From Purshia tridentata (taxonomy: Eukaryota; Streptophyta; Magnoliopsida; Rosales; Rosaceae), in assembly GCA_003254885.1 (NCBI GenBank), contig QANT01001350.1, positions 19,241 through 83,240 of the forward strand: a stretch of DNA of 64,000 bases. Direction: 5' to 3'. How positions within the stretch are numbered: position 1 is the stretch's first letter; every line of letters starts with the position of its first letter. A program made the position numbers and the translations under genes. This document shows positions 1 to 11,735 of this stretch, piece by piece. Below the pieces are notes generated by a model. The model was not told the origin of the DNA, ran no database searches, and worked only from the letters and a program-made list of their open reading frames with translations.

Positions 1-780
1 ATATGACTAAAATTAATTAATGAAATTGTCAAAATGAATTATGGACTTAAGTGATATACAAATGAAAATTCACAGACTATAAAATTAAAAAAGATCAAAT
101 TAATATTAAGAATAAAGTTCAAAGCCCATTATTATAATTTATCTATTAATACCTCTTATCATCTTTCACTAACCACTTGGAATCTAAAAAAAAATCTCAC
201 TAACAGTAACCACTTATTGTGCTTCACAATTTAAATGGATTTTATGTCCATTCCAATATCAAAATTAATAACCTTAAGATGATGTTAATTTTCATTTTAT
301 AAAAAAATCCCTTCTAATCAAAGAGGGAGATTCGAAAAACTAAAATAAAAAAGGGGAAGGGGTTAAAAATACTGAAGAAAATAGAGAAAAGATGAAGAGA
401 AGTAGAGAAAAGATGAAGAGAAGTTGGATATCGTCTCTCCATATAAAAGAGATGCTTCTTGGGTTGAGTTAACATTTAAAAAAGCATACGAAGAATTTTT
501 TAATTAAAAATTAAATAACCGATGTGGTGCCATCTCAACCGTTAGAGCATGATTGAAAGGTCAAGATCGGCTTAAACGCGGTAGGGTTACGGGTTACCCG
601 GTTCAAGCTTACCCGGGTCAAACTCACAATTGGTCCATCGCAATTCGCAAATCACAAATGTCCAACTCCAACAGACGCCTGTTTTGACCCATCTCGGACA
701 CATAATTCACCGCCACCGTTAGCAAACGGTGTTTTTTTTACACTGTGATGTTAACCGGTGCAGGTCTCTTCTCACTAACT
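1..780. other. Intergenic DNA and promoter side of the HSP20-like gene
   Basis: No gene is seen. The stretch is AT-rich up to about 540. A purine-rich 21-22 bp unit (tagagaaaagatgaagagaag) occurs twice in tandem at about 381-424. From 570 to 620 the DNA becomes GC-richer, with a short palindromic stretch (acgggttacccgg) and a telo-box-like tagggtt. This probably belongs to the promoter of the gene at 1629. A pyrimidine-rich CT tract at about 810-850 lies in that gene's likely 5'UTR. Confidence 0.6.
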
Positions 781-1628
781 CCGTCTCTTGAAACAGACTC
801 CGTTATCTCCCCCCCCCTCTCTCTCTCCCTCTCTTTCCTTCTCTCTTTCTTTCTCAAAATGGGACTCTGATTACAATTTTCTCTGTAGCTGTTGGTTCGA
901 AGCCTTCCTTTATAGGTAATTGCGAATATCTCTTTGATTTCAGCTTCTTTTTTGGGATTTTTTTTTTGTAGGGCTACGGTTTTTTTGCTTGATTTTATCC
1001 CTTTTGAATATTTATATTCCGATATACATTTTTGGAACATTTTATGAGATTCTAGGGTTATCTATGTTTCTGGGTCACTTTGTTTGGTTGCTAAGAAGGT
1101 GTAGGAAAAGAAATTATTTTGGAATACTGGATCTTAAAAAATGGTTTGGATATATGGGATTCTAATAAAAATTTAAGCTTTGATACAACTGAGATGTATG
1201 GTTTTCTGAACGTAACCTCATTTTTTGTGTATAAATTAAAGAAAATACGAACTTAAATCATGTATTTATTTGTGAAATTATTTCAGTTTTCTTTAAATAA
1301 GGGATAGACTGTTATGAAGTTCATTGTTGTAACTATAAGTCCTGATTGAGTTGCTCCAATCTGATATGGCTTTCAGGTGTTATCTTTTTGAGAATGATAA
1401 TTGCAGTTCAATGTGCTTTGGATTGATTGATGGGTCTGCAAATATTTGGAAACTTTGCTTGTGGGTTTGAACTATAAGGATTCTGTTCATTTGTGGATTG
1501 TGTGATGGATCTGCAATCTTTGTTAGTTCGTTGGATATGTTAGGATGTTTGTGAGGTGACCCCATTTGAAAAGTGGGTTTATAATTTGTAACCCAAAAGC
1601 AGGAGAAGGAATAGATTTGTGGAAAATC

Positions 1629-3137
1629 ATGGGGGAAGCGCTTCTCACTACCCTGTCCATAGAGAATTCTCATTTGTCTACATTATTGTCGATGGATTCA
1701 AGTTCTTTGTCGCATGATGAATTGGAAAGAGAGATGAATCGAACTTTCATACTTTCACGTCCTCCTGATATCAATCTCCCGCTACTGTCTGAGCCTAGCC
1801 CACCTCCTCAAACTTGGAATGATTCATGTGACATCTTAGATGTAGGCCTTGGGTCTCAACTTTATGAGGCTGAGACGCCAATCAGTCTCCCCAAAGTTGC
1901 AAGGAAATGCAACAAGAGACTTGACAGCGTTTGGGGTGCATGGCTTTTCTTTAGTTTCTATTTCAAGCCTGTTTTGAATGAGAAGTCCAAGTCTAAGATC
2001 ATTCGGGATAATAATGGGGTGTCTGGGTACGACAAATCAGACTTGCAGCTAGATGCTTTCTTGGTTCAGCATGATATGGAGAACATGTACATGTGGGTTT
2101 TCAAGGAAAGGCCTGAAAATGCTTTGGGAAAGATGCAGCTGAGGAGTTACATGAATGGGCACTCTCGCCAAGGAGAACGCCCATTTCCCTTTAGTGTTGA
2201 CAGGGGTTTTGTACGGTCCCATCGTATGCAGAGGAAGCACTATAGGGGTCTCTCTAACCCGCAGTGTGTTCATGGGATTGAAGTTGTTCGGACACCCAAC
2301 CTCATGTGTCTTGATGAGGAAGAGAGGAAGAGGTGGACCGAGCTTACAGGCCGAGATTTAAACTTCTCAATCCCGCTTGAAGCAAGTGACTTTGGTTCTT
2401 GGAGGAACCTGCAGAACCCAGAATTCGAGCTTGAGCGGCCTGCCCCTCCATCAAAGAACAATACTAATTCTCACCCAAGAAAGTTGCTCGATGGTACTGG
2501 TTTGAATTTGTCAACTCAGCCATCAGACCATGGCAACAGTGAGGGGATGGACCTATCACCAGTCAGCAATAAGCGAAAGAAGGAACTTTTTCCCCATGGA
2601 AATGACAATGATTGTTGTTTACCTAATAACTCACATTTTGACAGAGTTTTGGATGGCAAAGTCCACCCAGTTGAGTCAGCTTGGTATAATGAGTTTAGTG
2701 GGGTAATGAAGAATGCATCGGGGCCTGTTACAGCTGCAAAAACAATATACGAGGATGATGAAGGGTTTTTGATCATTGTCAGCTTGCCTTTTGTAGATCT
2801 TCAAAGGGTAAAAGTTACTTGGAGGAATACTCCCTCACACGGGATTGTAAAGATATCTTGTGTGAGTACAGCTTGTATGCCATTCATTAAGAGACGTGAT
2901 AGAACATTTAAGCTCACAGACCCAACGCCAGAGCACTGCCCTCCTGGGGAATTTGTCAGGGAAATTACACTCTCTACCCGCATTCCCGAAGATGCTAAAC
3001 TGGAAGCATACTGCGATGAGACGGGAACAATGCTCGAGATTGTTGTGCCCAAACGTCAAGTCGGACCAGAAGAACATGAGGTCCGTGTGTGCCTTCGCCC
3101 TTCTCCCTGGAATGAACGGGAGCATTTGTTGACTTGA
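1629..3137 (+). CDS. HSP20-like (alpha-crystallin fold) plant protein
   Basis: Uninterrupted coding exon for about 502 residues. The frame is open from 1566, but I chose the Met at 1629. The earlier Met lies before a likely 3' splice site (gcag at about 1599-1602), so it would be intronic. The matching donor is tatag/gtaattg at about 916, giving a 5'UTR intron of roughly 690 bp. The N-terminal two thirds is a plant-specific region with conserved aromatic blocks such as WGAWLFFSFYFKP and YRGLSNPQCVHGIEVVRTPN. The C-terminal part (about residues 375-490) has the beta-rich alpha-crystallin/HSP20 pattern, starting at YEDDEGFLIIVSLPFVDLQRV and ending with a PEDAKLEAYCDETGTMLEI stretch. This arrangement matches, from memory, the Arabidopsis At1g20870-type family of unknown precise role. 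It is much longer than true small heat-shock proteins (15-25 kDa). A chaperone activity is therefore inference; the fold assignment is fairly safe. Confidence 0.85.
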   Translation: MGEALLTTLSIENSHLSTLLSMDSSSLSHDELEREMNRTFILSRPPDINLPLLSEPSPPPQTWNDSCDILDVGLGSQLYEAETPISLPKVARKCNKRLDSVWGAWLFFSFYFKPVLNEKSKSKIIRDNNGVSGYDKSDLQLDAFLVQHDMENMYMWVFKERPENALGKMQLRSYMNGHSRQGERPFPFSVDRGFVRSHRMQRKHYRGLSNPQCVHGIEVVRTPNLMCLDEEERKRWTELTGRDLNFSIPLEASDFGSWRNLQNPEFELERPAPPSKNNTNSHPRKLLDGTGLNLSTQPSDHGNSEGMDLSPVSNKRKKELFPHGNDNDCCLPNNSHFDRVLDGKVHPVESAWYNEFSGVMKNASGPVTAAKTIYEDDEGFLIIVSLPFVDLQRVKVTWRNTPSHGIVKISCVSTACMPFIKRRDRTFKLTDPTPEHCPPGEFVREITLSTRIPEDAKLEAYCDETGTMLEIVVPKRQVGPEEHEVRVCLRPSPWNEREHLLT

Positions 3138-4310
3138 AGGAGGCATTAATATGACAGATGCAAGAAACATTTTTTGGTGTTTCATTGTTTTTTTAACTTA
3201 TTCCCTGGAGGAAAGTTATTGAATGGAATCTGATTTTTTTTTTTTTTCCCCATTAGATATTTAAACCCCACCCTTAGAAAAAGAAAAAAAGAGATAAAAG
3301 TTAGCACCCTTTTTTTTTCTTTTTCTGTTCATACAATTTATTATATTGAAGTTGATTTATAGATGGTATGGTAAGTCTGCTGAATATCTTATGCCTATTG
3401 GCCATATGTGTTTTGCTTATAGCTTTGCACTAAAATCCCGGTGCATAGCATCTGGTTTCAGGAGTACAACATTATTATAAAGTTTGCATTCCCATGATAT
3501 GCTTGGCTTGAAGGTTCTTTGTATAAAGAAAAAACTCATGTACTCTTTTCTTCTCTATGATATCTATTGTTTTTACTCGATCAACCAAGCTAGTTGATGA
3601 CTTGATGCTTTCCTCTATGATACTTGATTGTTGTAGTAAACTGCTAACTGCTTTTGCATAATATTATGGGTGCCTGAGGCATTATTAGTGCTTCTGCAGC
3701 TTTTGAAAATCTTTGGACATATTTCGTAGCAAAATGCGAATATAGCCACTCTCCATTTGTACTTTCGATATTTTTTCTTATTCTTAACTATTGCAAACCT
3801 GAAAGAAAACATGCACGCTTTGAACATACGAAAATGCTCCAGACTCTGTAGGTGGTCCAAAGTGGCAAATGCCTCTATCAGGAGGTGACTGCGACTCCAT
3901 TACATCACCTCTGTTGAATAATATTCACCAGAAATAACTTGTCACCTCCATTACATTACACAGGTAGGTCCTACCTCTATTAGAGATGGTACAAGACATG
4001 ACCGAATCTAGTTATGGTATCATTTCACTAGAGCTGATATAAGCACTTCAATAACAAAAGCTGCAGATGCCAAAAAATCTCATGATATTGCCTTCTGGAC
4101 CAGAAAAACATATATATTAAAAGCTAGCCCAGATATACAAATACACTTCTGCAAGTTTGACCAAAAAAGAAAATGACAAACTGGAGACACTATTAGTGCA
4201 ACACATATGACCATTAAGTCTAATCCCAAAAATTCATTAGCTGATCTAATCCCAAAAATGCAACTGCACCATGCTTCTTCTTCTGCCAAGCATGATGTAC
4301 ATGACAAGTA
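3138..4310. other. Convergent intergenic region between the HSP20-like and CLE genes
   Basis: Contains the 3'UTR of the HSP20-like gene (T-rich to about 3340) and, toward 4310, the likely 3'UTR of the minus-strand CLE gene. No coding potential was recognised in the middle. Confidence 0.5.
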
Positions 4311-4809
4311 CTAGTATTCCGGCCTCTCAGTCATGCCTGGATGTGGTTGCTTATTTCCGATGGGGTTGGGTCCTGATGGAACTTTGTGAACATTTTGAAC
4401 TTTAACCATCTTTCTTGAATTGGTCTATTATCAGAAAAACAAGAAAAATTTGTCCATTTTAAGTGAATGATTGAATTCGACATACCAAAATAAATTTTAA
4501 AAAAGAAAGAAAAAAGAATCAGCAGTAGTACTAGACTCACCCAAGTAGCTAACATGTATCTTGTGGCCACCAAATTCTTTCTTGCTGGTGCAATTCCGAA
4601 ATCAAGTACTACAGAAAGCAATAAAGAGGAAGAAATGAAACAATGCAAGTATATTAACTTGGTTTTTGATTCACAGTTGGTATTTAGTAAGTTAAGGACT
4701 TGCCTGCAGACTCTGCATCTTGAACCATGAAAGCAGTGGAGTAACAAGACGGAGTAGCTATAAAGAGGAGAGCAAAAACAAGGTATACAAGAACTTGTTT
4801 TCCCTTCAT
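4311..4809 (-). CDS. CLE46: CLE-family secreted signalling peptide, CLE46-like
   Basis: Three-exon gene assembled by hand: 4809-4704, 4608-4541, 4424-4311 (minus strand), coding 95 residues. Exon 1 encodes MKGKQVLVYLVFALLFIATP, a clear signal peptide. Exon 3 encodes HKVPSGPNPIGN, a canonical 12-residue CLE motif, at about residues 71-82, followed by a 13-residue tail ending in ERPEY and a TAG stop. Frames join exactly (phase 1, then phase 0). Donor 1 is the non-canonical CAG/GCAAGT (GC-AG intron), donor 2 is TGG/GTGAGT, and the acceptors are tgtag and aatag. CLE proteins are processed to 12-13-residue apoplastic ligands for LRR receptor kinases that control meristems and vascular tissue. The motif resembles my memory of AtCLE46 (HKHPSGPNPTGN) and also TDIF (HEVPSGPNPISN). 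UBC7- and UXS-type genes nearby match the CLE46 neighbourhood in Arabidopsis. The peptide motif is certain; the exact orthologue is likely; receptor and function are unknown. Confidence 0.85.
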
Positions 4810-6084
4810 CTTTGGCTTGATTGTTTTTTGCATGGGAGGTCTAGTAAGCATGCATAACTGCATTTATAACAGATTCACTTATTCACTAATCATTACTCGA
4901 TTTGAAATTAGGGAAATGTCACCCTAAACATGTCTGGGAATCCAATGCTATATACAATATGTACGATTCAAGTTAATAATAAGCACCTTGTCATTATTTG
5001 TTGACTTCTCATCAGTTATTGGTGACCATATTATAATAACATATCATGTACTGCATTGTCCTTCATTTGCAAGAGTTTTAACTAGCAATATATTCCTAGT
5101 CAAAAAGCCTCTGCAGCTCTTTCAAGAATACTATGGTATTAGCTGGAGGATTTACAGTAAACCCAATTTACGTGTCAGGCCTAAAGTGGGGTAGCTCCTA
5201 TAAGGGACAATAATTTCACCATAGCAATGATGTTGCATGCCTCATTTGACCTCCAATGAGACAATTTATAATGAATTATTACTGTTAATATGAGCATTTT
5301 CTATTTGGATTATTGTAGCTTTGTTAGGCTCTTGATTATATTCTGATTTAGCTTTTTCTTATTAAAGTTGGTTGGCTACCCTGCTTTAGATTCCTATTAC
5401 GCTTGTGGTTTTGCTCATGAAAAGAAAGCCAGGTCAAGTAAACATGTAAGCTGATTAACTTATCAAATTTTTCAGAATTTTGGTTTGGTGTAGTTTAAAT
5501 TTCTAAACCGCATGTGTCCTGGCAAAATTAGCAATATTCCTGGTATCAATAACAGTTTCAACTTTCTCACTCAGTGACTTGGATTAATTTGGGTTAAAAT
5601 GACTTGGCTCATCACTGCATAATTGCATATATGTTTTGCTTTGAATCGCATGATTCAACATGACTTGGCCGGGAATCATATGAAAAATGATTCAACATGC
5701 CTAATCAATAAACAGTGATTCATTAAAATTATCATGCCATGGGTTTTCACTTGTCATTCATCTTTAAAATTCTTACAACTCAGGGGCCAAAAAAATAATA
5801 TTCTTAGAACTCTGGGCCTTCTCGGCCCACTCCTGCGTGCATTATAGCTACCTGGACAAACACGAGGCTCATTCTGGACCTGCAGGCCTTGAAACTTCTG
5901 GTTTCATGGACTAGAAAGCTTCACAATTAACAACCCATTGGGCTACCCTATCCACTAGACTCTTCTTTTTATTCAGCGTCATAGAAAAATCGAACTTGAA
6001 TCCAGGTGACACAATTATACGGTCTTCTCAATTGAATTACTCTATCAATTGTCACTAGTCTCGACTTTATTATTATTATTTTTT

Positions 6085-6426
6085 AGCATCACCTCAGGAG
6101 GTAGCAAATGTATAGGCCAAAAGTCTCCTGTATTAACCTATGTGGCACTTTGACATAAAAAATTATTACTTTAAAAGTTTGTCAAACTAATAGATGAGCC
6201 AAATAGTTAAAGTAAATATTATCTTATTATTTTGATAGAAGCAAATTTATTAGAATTGATGAAATAATAAGATATTAATTTTGTATTCATTGAATAGTAA
6301 GTGGGTCCCAATTTACTTTAATTTAACATTAAAATATATCACGAATTTTTCTTTAATCAAATTTGTAAGTTTGCTCCGTCCATTGAAAGCTAAATTTTAG
6401 TCTATCATTTGACTCTTGGTGATGCT
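6085..6426. mobile_element. Candidate MITE with agcatcacc terminal inverted repeats
   Basis: The 342-bp AT-rich segment begins agcatcacc and ends ggtgatgct, a 9-bp perfect inverted repeat. Weaker inverted similarity continues inward: caaatgtatagg on the left against the complement of tctatcatttg on the right. There is no coding capacity. I could not settle an unambiguous target-site duplication because the left flank is a tattatt repeat. Non-autonomous DNA transposon is the best reading, but chance is possible. Confidence 0.4.
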
Positions 6427-7569
6427 CCAATTATTAGCCATAAACACAACCTCTTGGCCAGTCCATTCTCTTTCAAGGTATTGCCAGATGCTAAAAATTT
6501 GGGCCTTCCATTTTTCGTTGAAGTCAATTTAGATATATCATATTTTGGTACTATCTTGTGAATTAACAGAGGTGGAATTTATTTATATTGGTGAGTCTAA
6601 CCTTTATTAGAGAGATAGTACACAAAATGATACTAAAATGTAGTACACCTCGCATTACCTTTGTCTAATAGAATATATATCCCATTTATGTTTTCCCTTC
6701 TTGGATGGAAAAAGAGGATTAGATTGACTATATTTATATTTTCATATTCCAAGTATATAAGTGAGAAGTCAACCCAATTACTCTCATAGGACAAACTATG
6801 CCATTAGGCCATCCTTTGTATCCATCCTTTGTATAATTCATATCAAATGGGGAACTTTGCACTTTTACAAGGTAGAGATGTAAATAAAAACCCATGAAAC
6901 GTAGCAAGGATTGGCTCAATGTGTGACACTAAATCATGCTTCATTGTTCACAATTTTGGACATAAAAATGGGTTGTAGGCTTGAGTATTTTTTCTTATCC
7001 TCCTTACCCGATGAAAAGACCCATAGATATCACTTCAAATCATAGAGTGCATTTTCCAGACAAATATGATGTCCAACAGGAATAAAGTGATACGCAAATC
7101 TCAATTCTTCAATCTCCTACCTCTCTTTGTGTGCAGCATAGGCATATCTTTGCTCATTCAATGGTGGGGATCCAAAATCCTCTCAGAGAAAAAGGCTACT
7201 CTATCTTGTAGAGTTACTGGGATTTTTGTTTTGTTGGGAAAATTAAGGTCCAAGACAAGCAAATATAGTGAATTTCTTATATATTGGTTATCACTTTTTT
7301 TCTTATATGAGGGAGATTGAACTTAAAACTTATATGACATTGTCAAGACAAATATCACTGGATTAATAATTAGCAAAACTTATCACAACTAATGTCACAA
7401 TAAAAATTTAATCAAGAAAATGAAAAAACGTTTAGAGTTATTTTTTTATTTATTTTTATCTCGGAAGTAAGGATTTGAAATGGAAACTTTTCTAACTATT
7501 GTGAAGAGAAGTTCTTTTAATATTTTCATAGTTATGATGCAGTGTAGTATAGTTATAATTTATTTTATT

Positions 7570-7705
7570 ATGATGGAGTATGTAATCCTAGTGTAGTTAT
7601 ATTTTATAATTTAACTAAATAAATGAGGGATCCCTCATTAGAAGGGGACTGTATGATGGAGTATGTAATTCTAGTGTAGTTATATTTTATAATTTAACTA
7701 AAACT
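7570..7705. repeat. Direct repeat, 83-bp spacing
   Basis: A segment of about 50 bp starting atgatggagtatgtaat occurs at 7570 and again at 7653, almost identical. An inserted stretch containing a small palindrome (gagggatccctc) lies between the copies. Source unknown; probably a local duplication. Confidence 0.7.
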
Positions 7706-8405
7706 TATGTATGTTTGAATACCTTACTTTGATAAGCTTGAGTTTGAATAGTATTGAATTATCTATACTTGAATTTTCTTAAATTGTAGTTTTTGTGGTT
7801 TAAAAATAAATAGATTTAAATTTTAAGTTGATGACTAAAAAAAATTATAAGTTATGACTTAAAGTACTCTAATCTTGCGATCTTATCAATCAATCACATA
7901 ATAACGGTGACAAATTCGGTTCTAACAGGAAATCAAATAATTAATAAACTGATAGAAAAATAATAAAAAAATCTGAAATATCATCATATATCATCTCATA
8001 ATATCCTTTTTTTAATATCATATATATATTATAATTAATTTTCATAGTTTACGAGTTGTGTCGGGGCGGTGTGCTATTAGGGAAATTTCTTGGTATTATG
8101 CACGTCATTATAAGGTTACAACTTACAAGGTATTTATATTCTTACTTAATTGTTGGTTGATTTCTTCTATAAAAAAAAAAGAAAAAAAGAAAAAAAGAAA
8201 AGTGTTGGATTCATTTGAAGGAAGCACAAACAAAGCCAGAAAGTTTGTAACTCGTTTTTTACTTGTGTAAAACTCCTCCGTCAATTTGGTTTTGGTGCGC
8301 TCTGCTCTCTATCTATAAATAACGCACTGCCTCCTTGTTTAGCCCAAAACCAGGAGACAAAGCAAAGCCATCCCTTGATTCTCTCTCTCTCTCTTTGCGT
8401 TTTCC

Positions 8406-11400
8406 ATGGCTTCGTCCCAAGCCGAGCTCCTCCTCCAAAAGCAACTCAAAGGTAATAACTTTTATCTCCCTCTCTATCTCTCTTTTTTGGCAATTGGGTT
8501 CGTTTTGGATTTGGATTTTTGAACCGTATCGATTGATCTCTGTTTTCTGTATCCATGTAGATCTCTGCAAACACCCAGTGGATGGCTTCTCGGCAGGTTT
8601 AATCGACGAGAGCAATATCTTTGAATGGAACGTCACAATTATCGGCCCACCCGAAACTCTCTAGTATGTACCCATATATTTTTTATGCTCAAAAGCCATA
8701 TTTTCCTTAAACATGTTTTTCAATCTTTATTAGAATTTTTTTTTTTTAAAGAGAGAACCTTTACATGACTGATTTCTTTTACATATGGCTGTATTAGTTT
8801 TTCTGAATGCATATATGTGGTTTTGGTCTGTTATGGCATTCTGGGTTCTGATTAATAATTGAATTAACTAACTAATTTTGTCTTAACTGGTGATAACAAA
8901 ATTCATAATTTGGATTGTGGGTCTTATTATGCTTCTGCCCAAGGCATTCAAATTTAATATGAAGCTTGAGTTATGTCCTGTTTAATATTGGGTGTTGGGC
9001 AATGGGCAGATGTTATTAGAAATTATTTTCATACATTCTTAGACGGCAAACAATCAGATTTGGATATTTGGCTTAATTAATTAAAATTTTCGAGGACATT
9101 GAAAGTTTAACTGACCCAGTTGTTTGTTATAATCATCTGTTGCAGTGACGGTGGTTTCTTTAATGCTATAATGAGCTTCCCCAGCAATTACCCAAACAGC
9201 CCTCCTACAGTAAGGTTTACCTCAGAGATGTGGCATCCCAATGGTAACTACATGTGTTTTTGAATTAAATTTTGAATGTTGATTTTCCCATCTACTTGCT
9301 TCCTGAAAGTCCCTATGTAATTTGCAGTTTACTCGGACGGAAAAGTTTGTATTTCAATTCTTCATCCACCAGGTGACGATCCAAATGGATACGAGCTTGC
9401 AAGTGAACGATGGAATCCGGTCCATACAGTATGACTTAACATGCCAAGATACTTTATCTTGTTCTGTCATTGTATATGTTTTCTGTGCATCATTTGAACT
9501 AAAAGCTTGTACTTTCTACCTTTTATGGGTTCACTTGTTTAGTTGTAGTCTTAATAGTACAGATTTTGGGGTGTAGTGTGGCTTGCAACTCTCTTACCTT
9601 TATAATTATAAGCACTAAATCAATCCTGTAGCAATTTTCAGCGAGTAAGTATATATATTAAATTATTGAAAGGTTGCAAGTGTTTGGATGAGCAATCTTT
9701 CACTTGGATAAAGAGTGAAAAACTTGCAGAGCTACGCATATGGTAACTGATTGAGTTTGTGCATGTCATTAATACACTGTGATTTGATCATCTGATGGCA
9801 GTTCTGATTGGCAGTGCAACTTGGTGGTGACCAACTGTAAGGACTGAATCATGAGATTATTGCAGGACTGAATTGTACAATGTCTCTGTGGATCTCAACC
9901 TAAGCCCATATTGAGGTTCTTGTTCCTAAACCCTAGCACAACTCTAGTTTAGAGACGATTGCTTGAGTTGGGTTGGGGTTGATTATTATATTGTGCAGTA
10001 CAATTTTTTGACCTGCATGGTGCATTGAAAACTAATGCATCACTAGTAGTTATTCTTGTATGTGCTAGCACCATGAACCTCATGCTAGTTTGCTTCCCAC
10101 TCCTTTACATTGAGGGGAGAAGTTTTGACAAGGTGAGGACAAGTAATCGTACACTGAAACCCATGCTTCAGGGAGGAAGTGCATTTTGATTTTATTTAAT
10201 TGATCAAGAAATGACAGTTTGGTTTGGAGAATTAGGTTTAGTACTTAAGTGAACATGCTGTAGTTTTCAATGGAGAAAAATACTCAAGTGAGGGAGTAGA
10301 AGAGAGAGTAAAGGGGGAAATGTGGAAGCTGGATCAAATATGGTACTTAGACTCTTCCAACTAAGAATGTTATGCATGCTTAAGGCTCTGGTCCTACTTG
10401 AGGATTGAGACTCATAGTTTTAGTCTAAGATTTAAGCCTCAAGTCATGCCTCATGTTTGGAGGACGATGGCTTTTAAACATTGGATTACCAGTGTTTTAG
10501 GTGCTTATGGGAAAAATTGGGTTGAATAGTAGAGTTTTAAGCAATGGCACTGTTGTTGGGACCAACCTCAACTCATGCAAGGCACTGTAATCAATTCTTT
10601 GAAAAGTTGGGCATAAAGAAGCTGAAAGTAGAGAGTCCACAATACCTTTCTAACCACTAGTTTTACTTCCATTGTTTTAGGACAAGTGATACGGAAGTTG
10701 TGCCTAGAATATAGTATACTGAAAATGATGGTGAACTGGTATGGATGTAGGGTTTGCTATGCTATATTATCTAATGTACAGCTGGTCTTTTCACTTTTTT
10801 TCCCCCTAAATTTTTATGGATGCACAATGTGACTTGACTTTAACAGGTTATAAATTGTTGGTTGTTCATATATATCAAATCTAGTTAAAAAAGTTTGCTT
10901 AGTTCCTGGTTCATATTTATCAAAGCTATTTAACATAGTTCACTTAGGCTCTGGTTTACGCACACAGACCCAATATGCCAAGCATTTTCAGTGCATCCAT
11001 ATTTTTATGTGAACGCCATTATTATACCTATTATTGAAGCTCTACTTACTGATTTGTTGTTAATCTGCAGGTTGAGAGCATTGTTTTGAGTGTAATATCA
11101 ATGCTTTCAAGCCCTAATGATGAATCTCCTGCGAATGTTGAAGCTGCGGTATGTGTTGCTTGTCTTTCTTTCTTTCTTTTGCCTATTAAATGATTTCTTC
11201 TGAAAATGATTAGTTTAAAACAAATTTTGGGTTGGTTATTGGAGTTTGTTATTGATTTAATGATTTATAGAGACAATGTAGATATATCTAGCGAGGGCCT
11301 TCAATAGTTCTTACAATTAACAGCTTCTGGATAAGAAATTTGAGTGATTCCAATGTTTGTTTTGGCACTGCAATTCTTTGTTCACTCCTTTCCTTCGGGA

Positions 11401-11735
11401 AAAATAATTTTTAAGCTTTAAAATTGGTCTCAATTTTCTCATTTGTAGAACACTTTTTACAGAAACATAGTTTAAACAGTTTTTCGGTACTTCATAATAA
11501 TGGACATATGAACATGCCATTCAGGCTTGGATGTGGTTATTAAACCATTGATTTACTGGTGATGCACATATATAGCTTGTCTTATTAGCTTATATTTTAT
11601 ATATTAGGTTGTTCATTTGCTGACATATTTTATAATTTTGTTGACTGTGTGTTGCAGAAAGAATGGAGGGATAGTAGGGACGAGTTCAGGAAGAAAGTAG
11701 GTCGCTGTGTGAGAAAGTCACAGGAAATGTTATAG
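8406..11735 (+). CDS. UBC7: Ubiquitin-conjugating enzyme E2, UBC7/13/14 (UBE2G) type
   Basis: Six exons: 8406-8451, 8561-8663, 9146-9243, 9328-9428, 11071-11148, 11658-11735. All splice phases join and give 167 residues, the usual length of the UBE2G class. The UBC fold covers the whole protein. The HPN motif is at residues 80-82 and the catalytic cysteine is Cys90 in KVCISIL. The acidic loop insertion after it ([17 protein letters not shown]) distinguishes UBE2G/UBC7 enzymes from ordinary E2s. These enzymes accept ubiquitin from E1 and build Lys48 chains, typically with ER-associated-degradation E3 ligases. The start context is good and a CT-rich leader precedes it. Intron 4 is 1.6 kb and holds nothing I recognise. 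The Arabidopsis clade has three co-orthologues (UBC7, UBC13, UBC14), and I cannot assign this gene to one of them. Confidence 0.96.

Larger units (their letters stand above)
4810..8290. other. Long AT-rich intergenic region with repeat relics
   Basis: About 3.5 kb without a recognisable gene. It includes the upstream region of the minus-strand CLE gene (from 4810) and the promoter of the E2 gene (to 8290). Inside are a possible small tRNA-derived SINE relic near 5990-6065 (minus strand, with gttcga-like B box), a candidate MITE at 6085-6426, and an 83-bp-period direct duplication at about 7570-7705. ORFs here look random. Confidence 0.5.

Noticed and set aside
4331-4747. 138-codon minus-strand ORF overlapping the CLE gene
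   Set aside because: It reads through both introns; the spliced model with signal peptide and CLE motif explains the DNA better.
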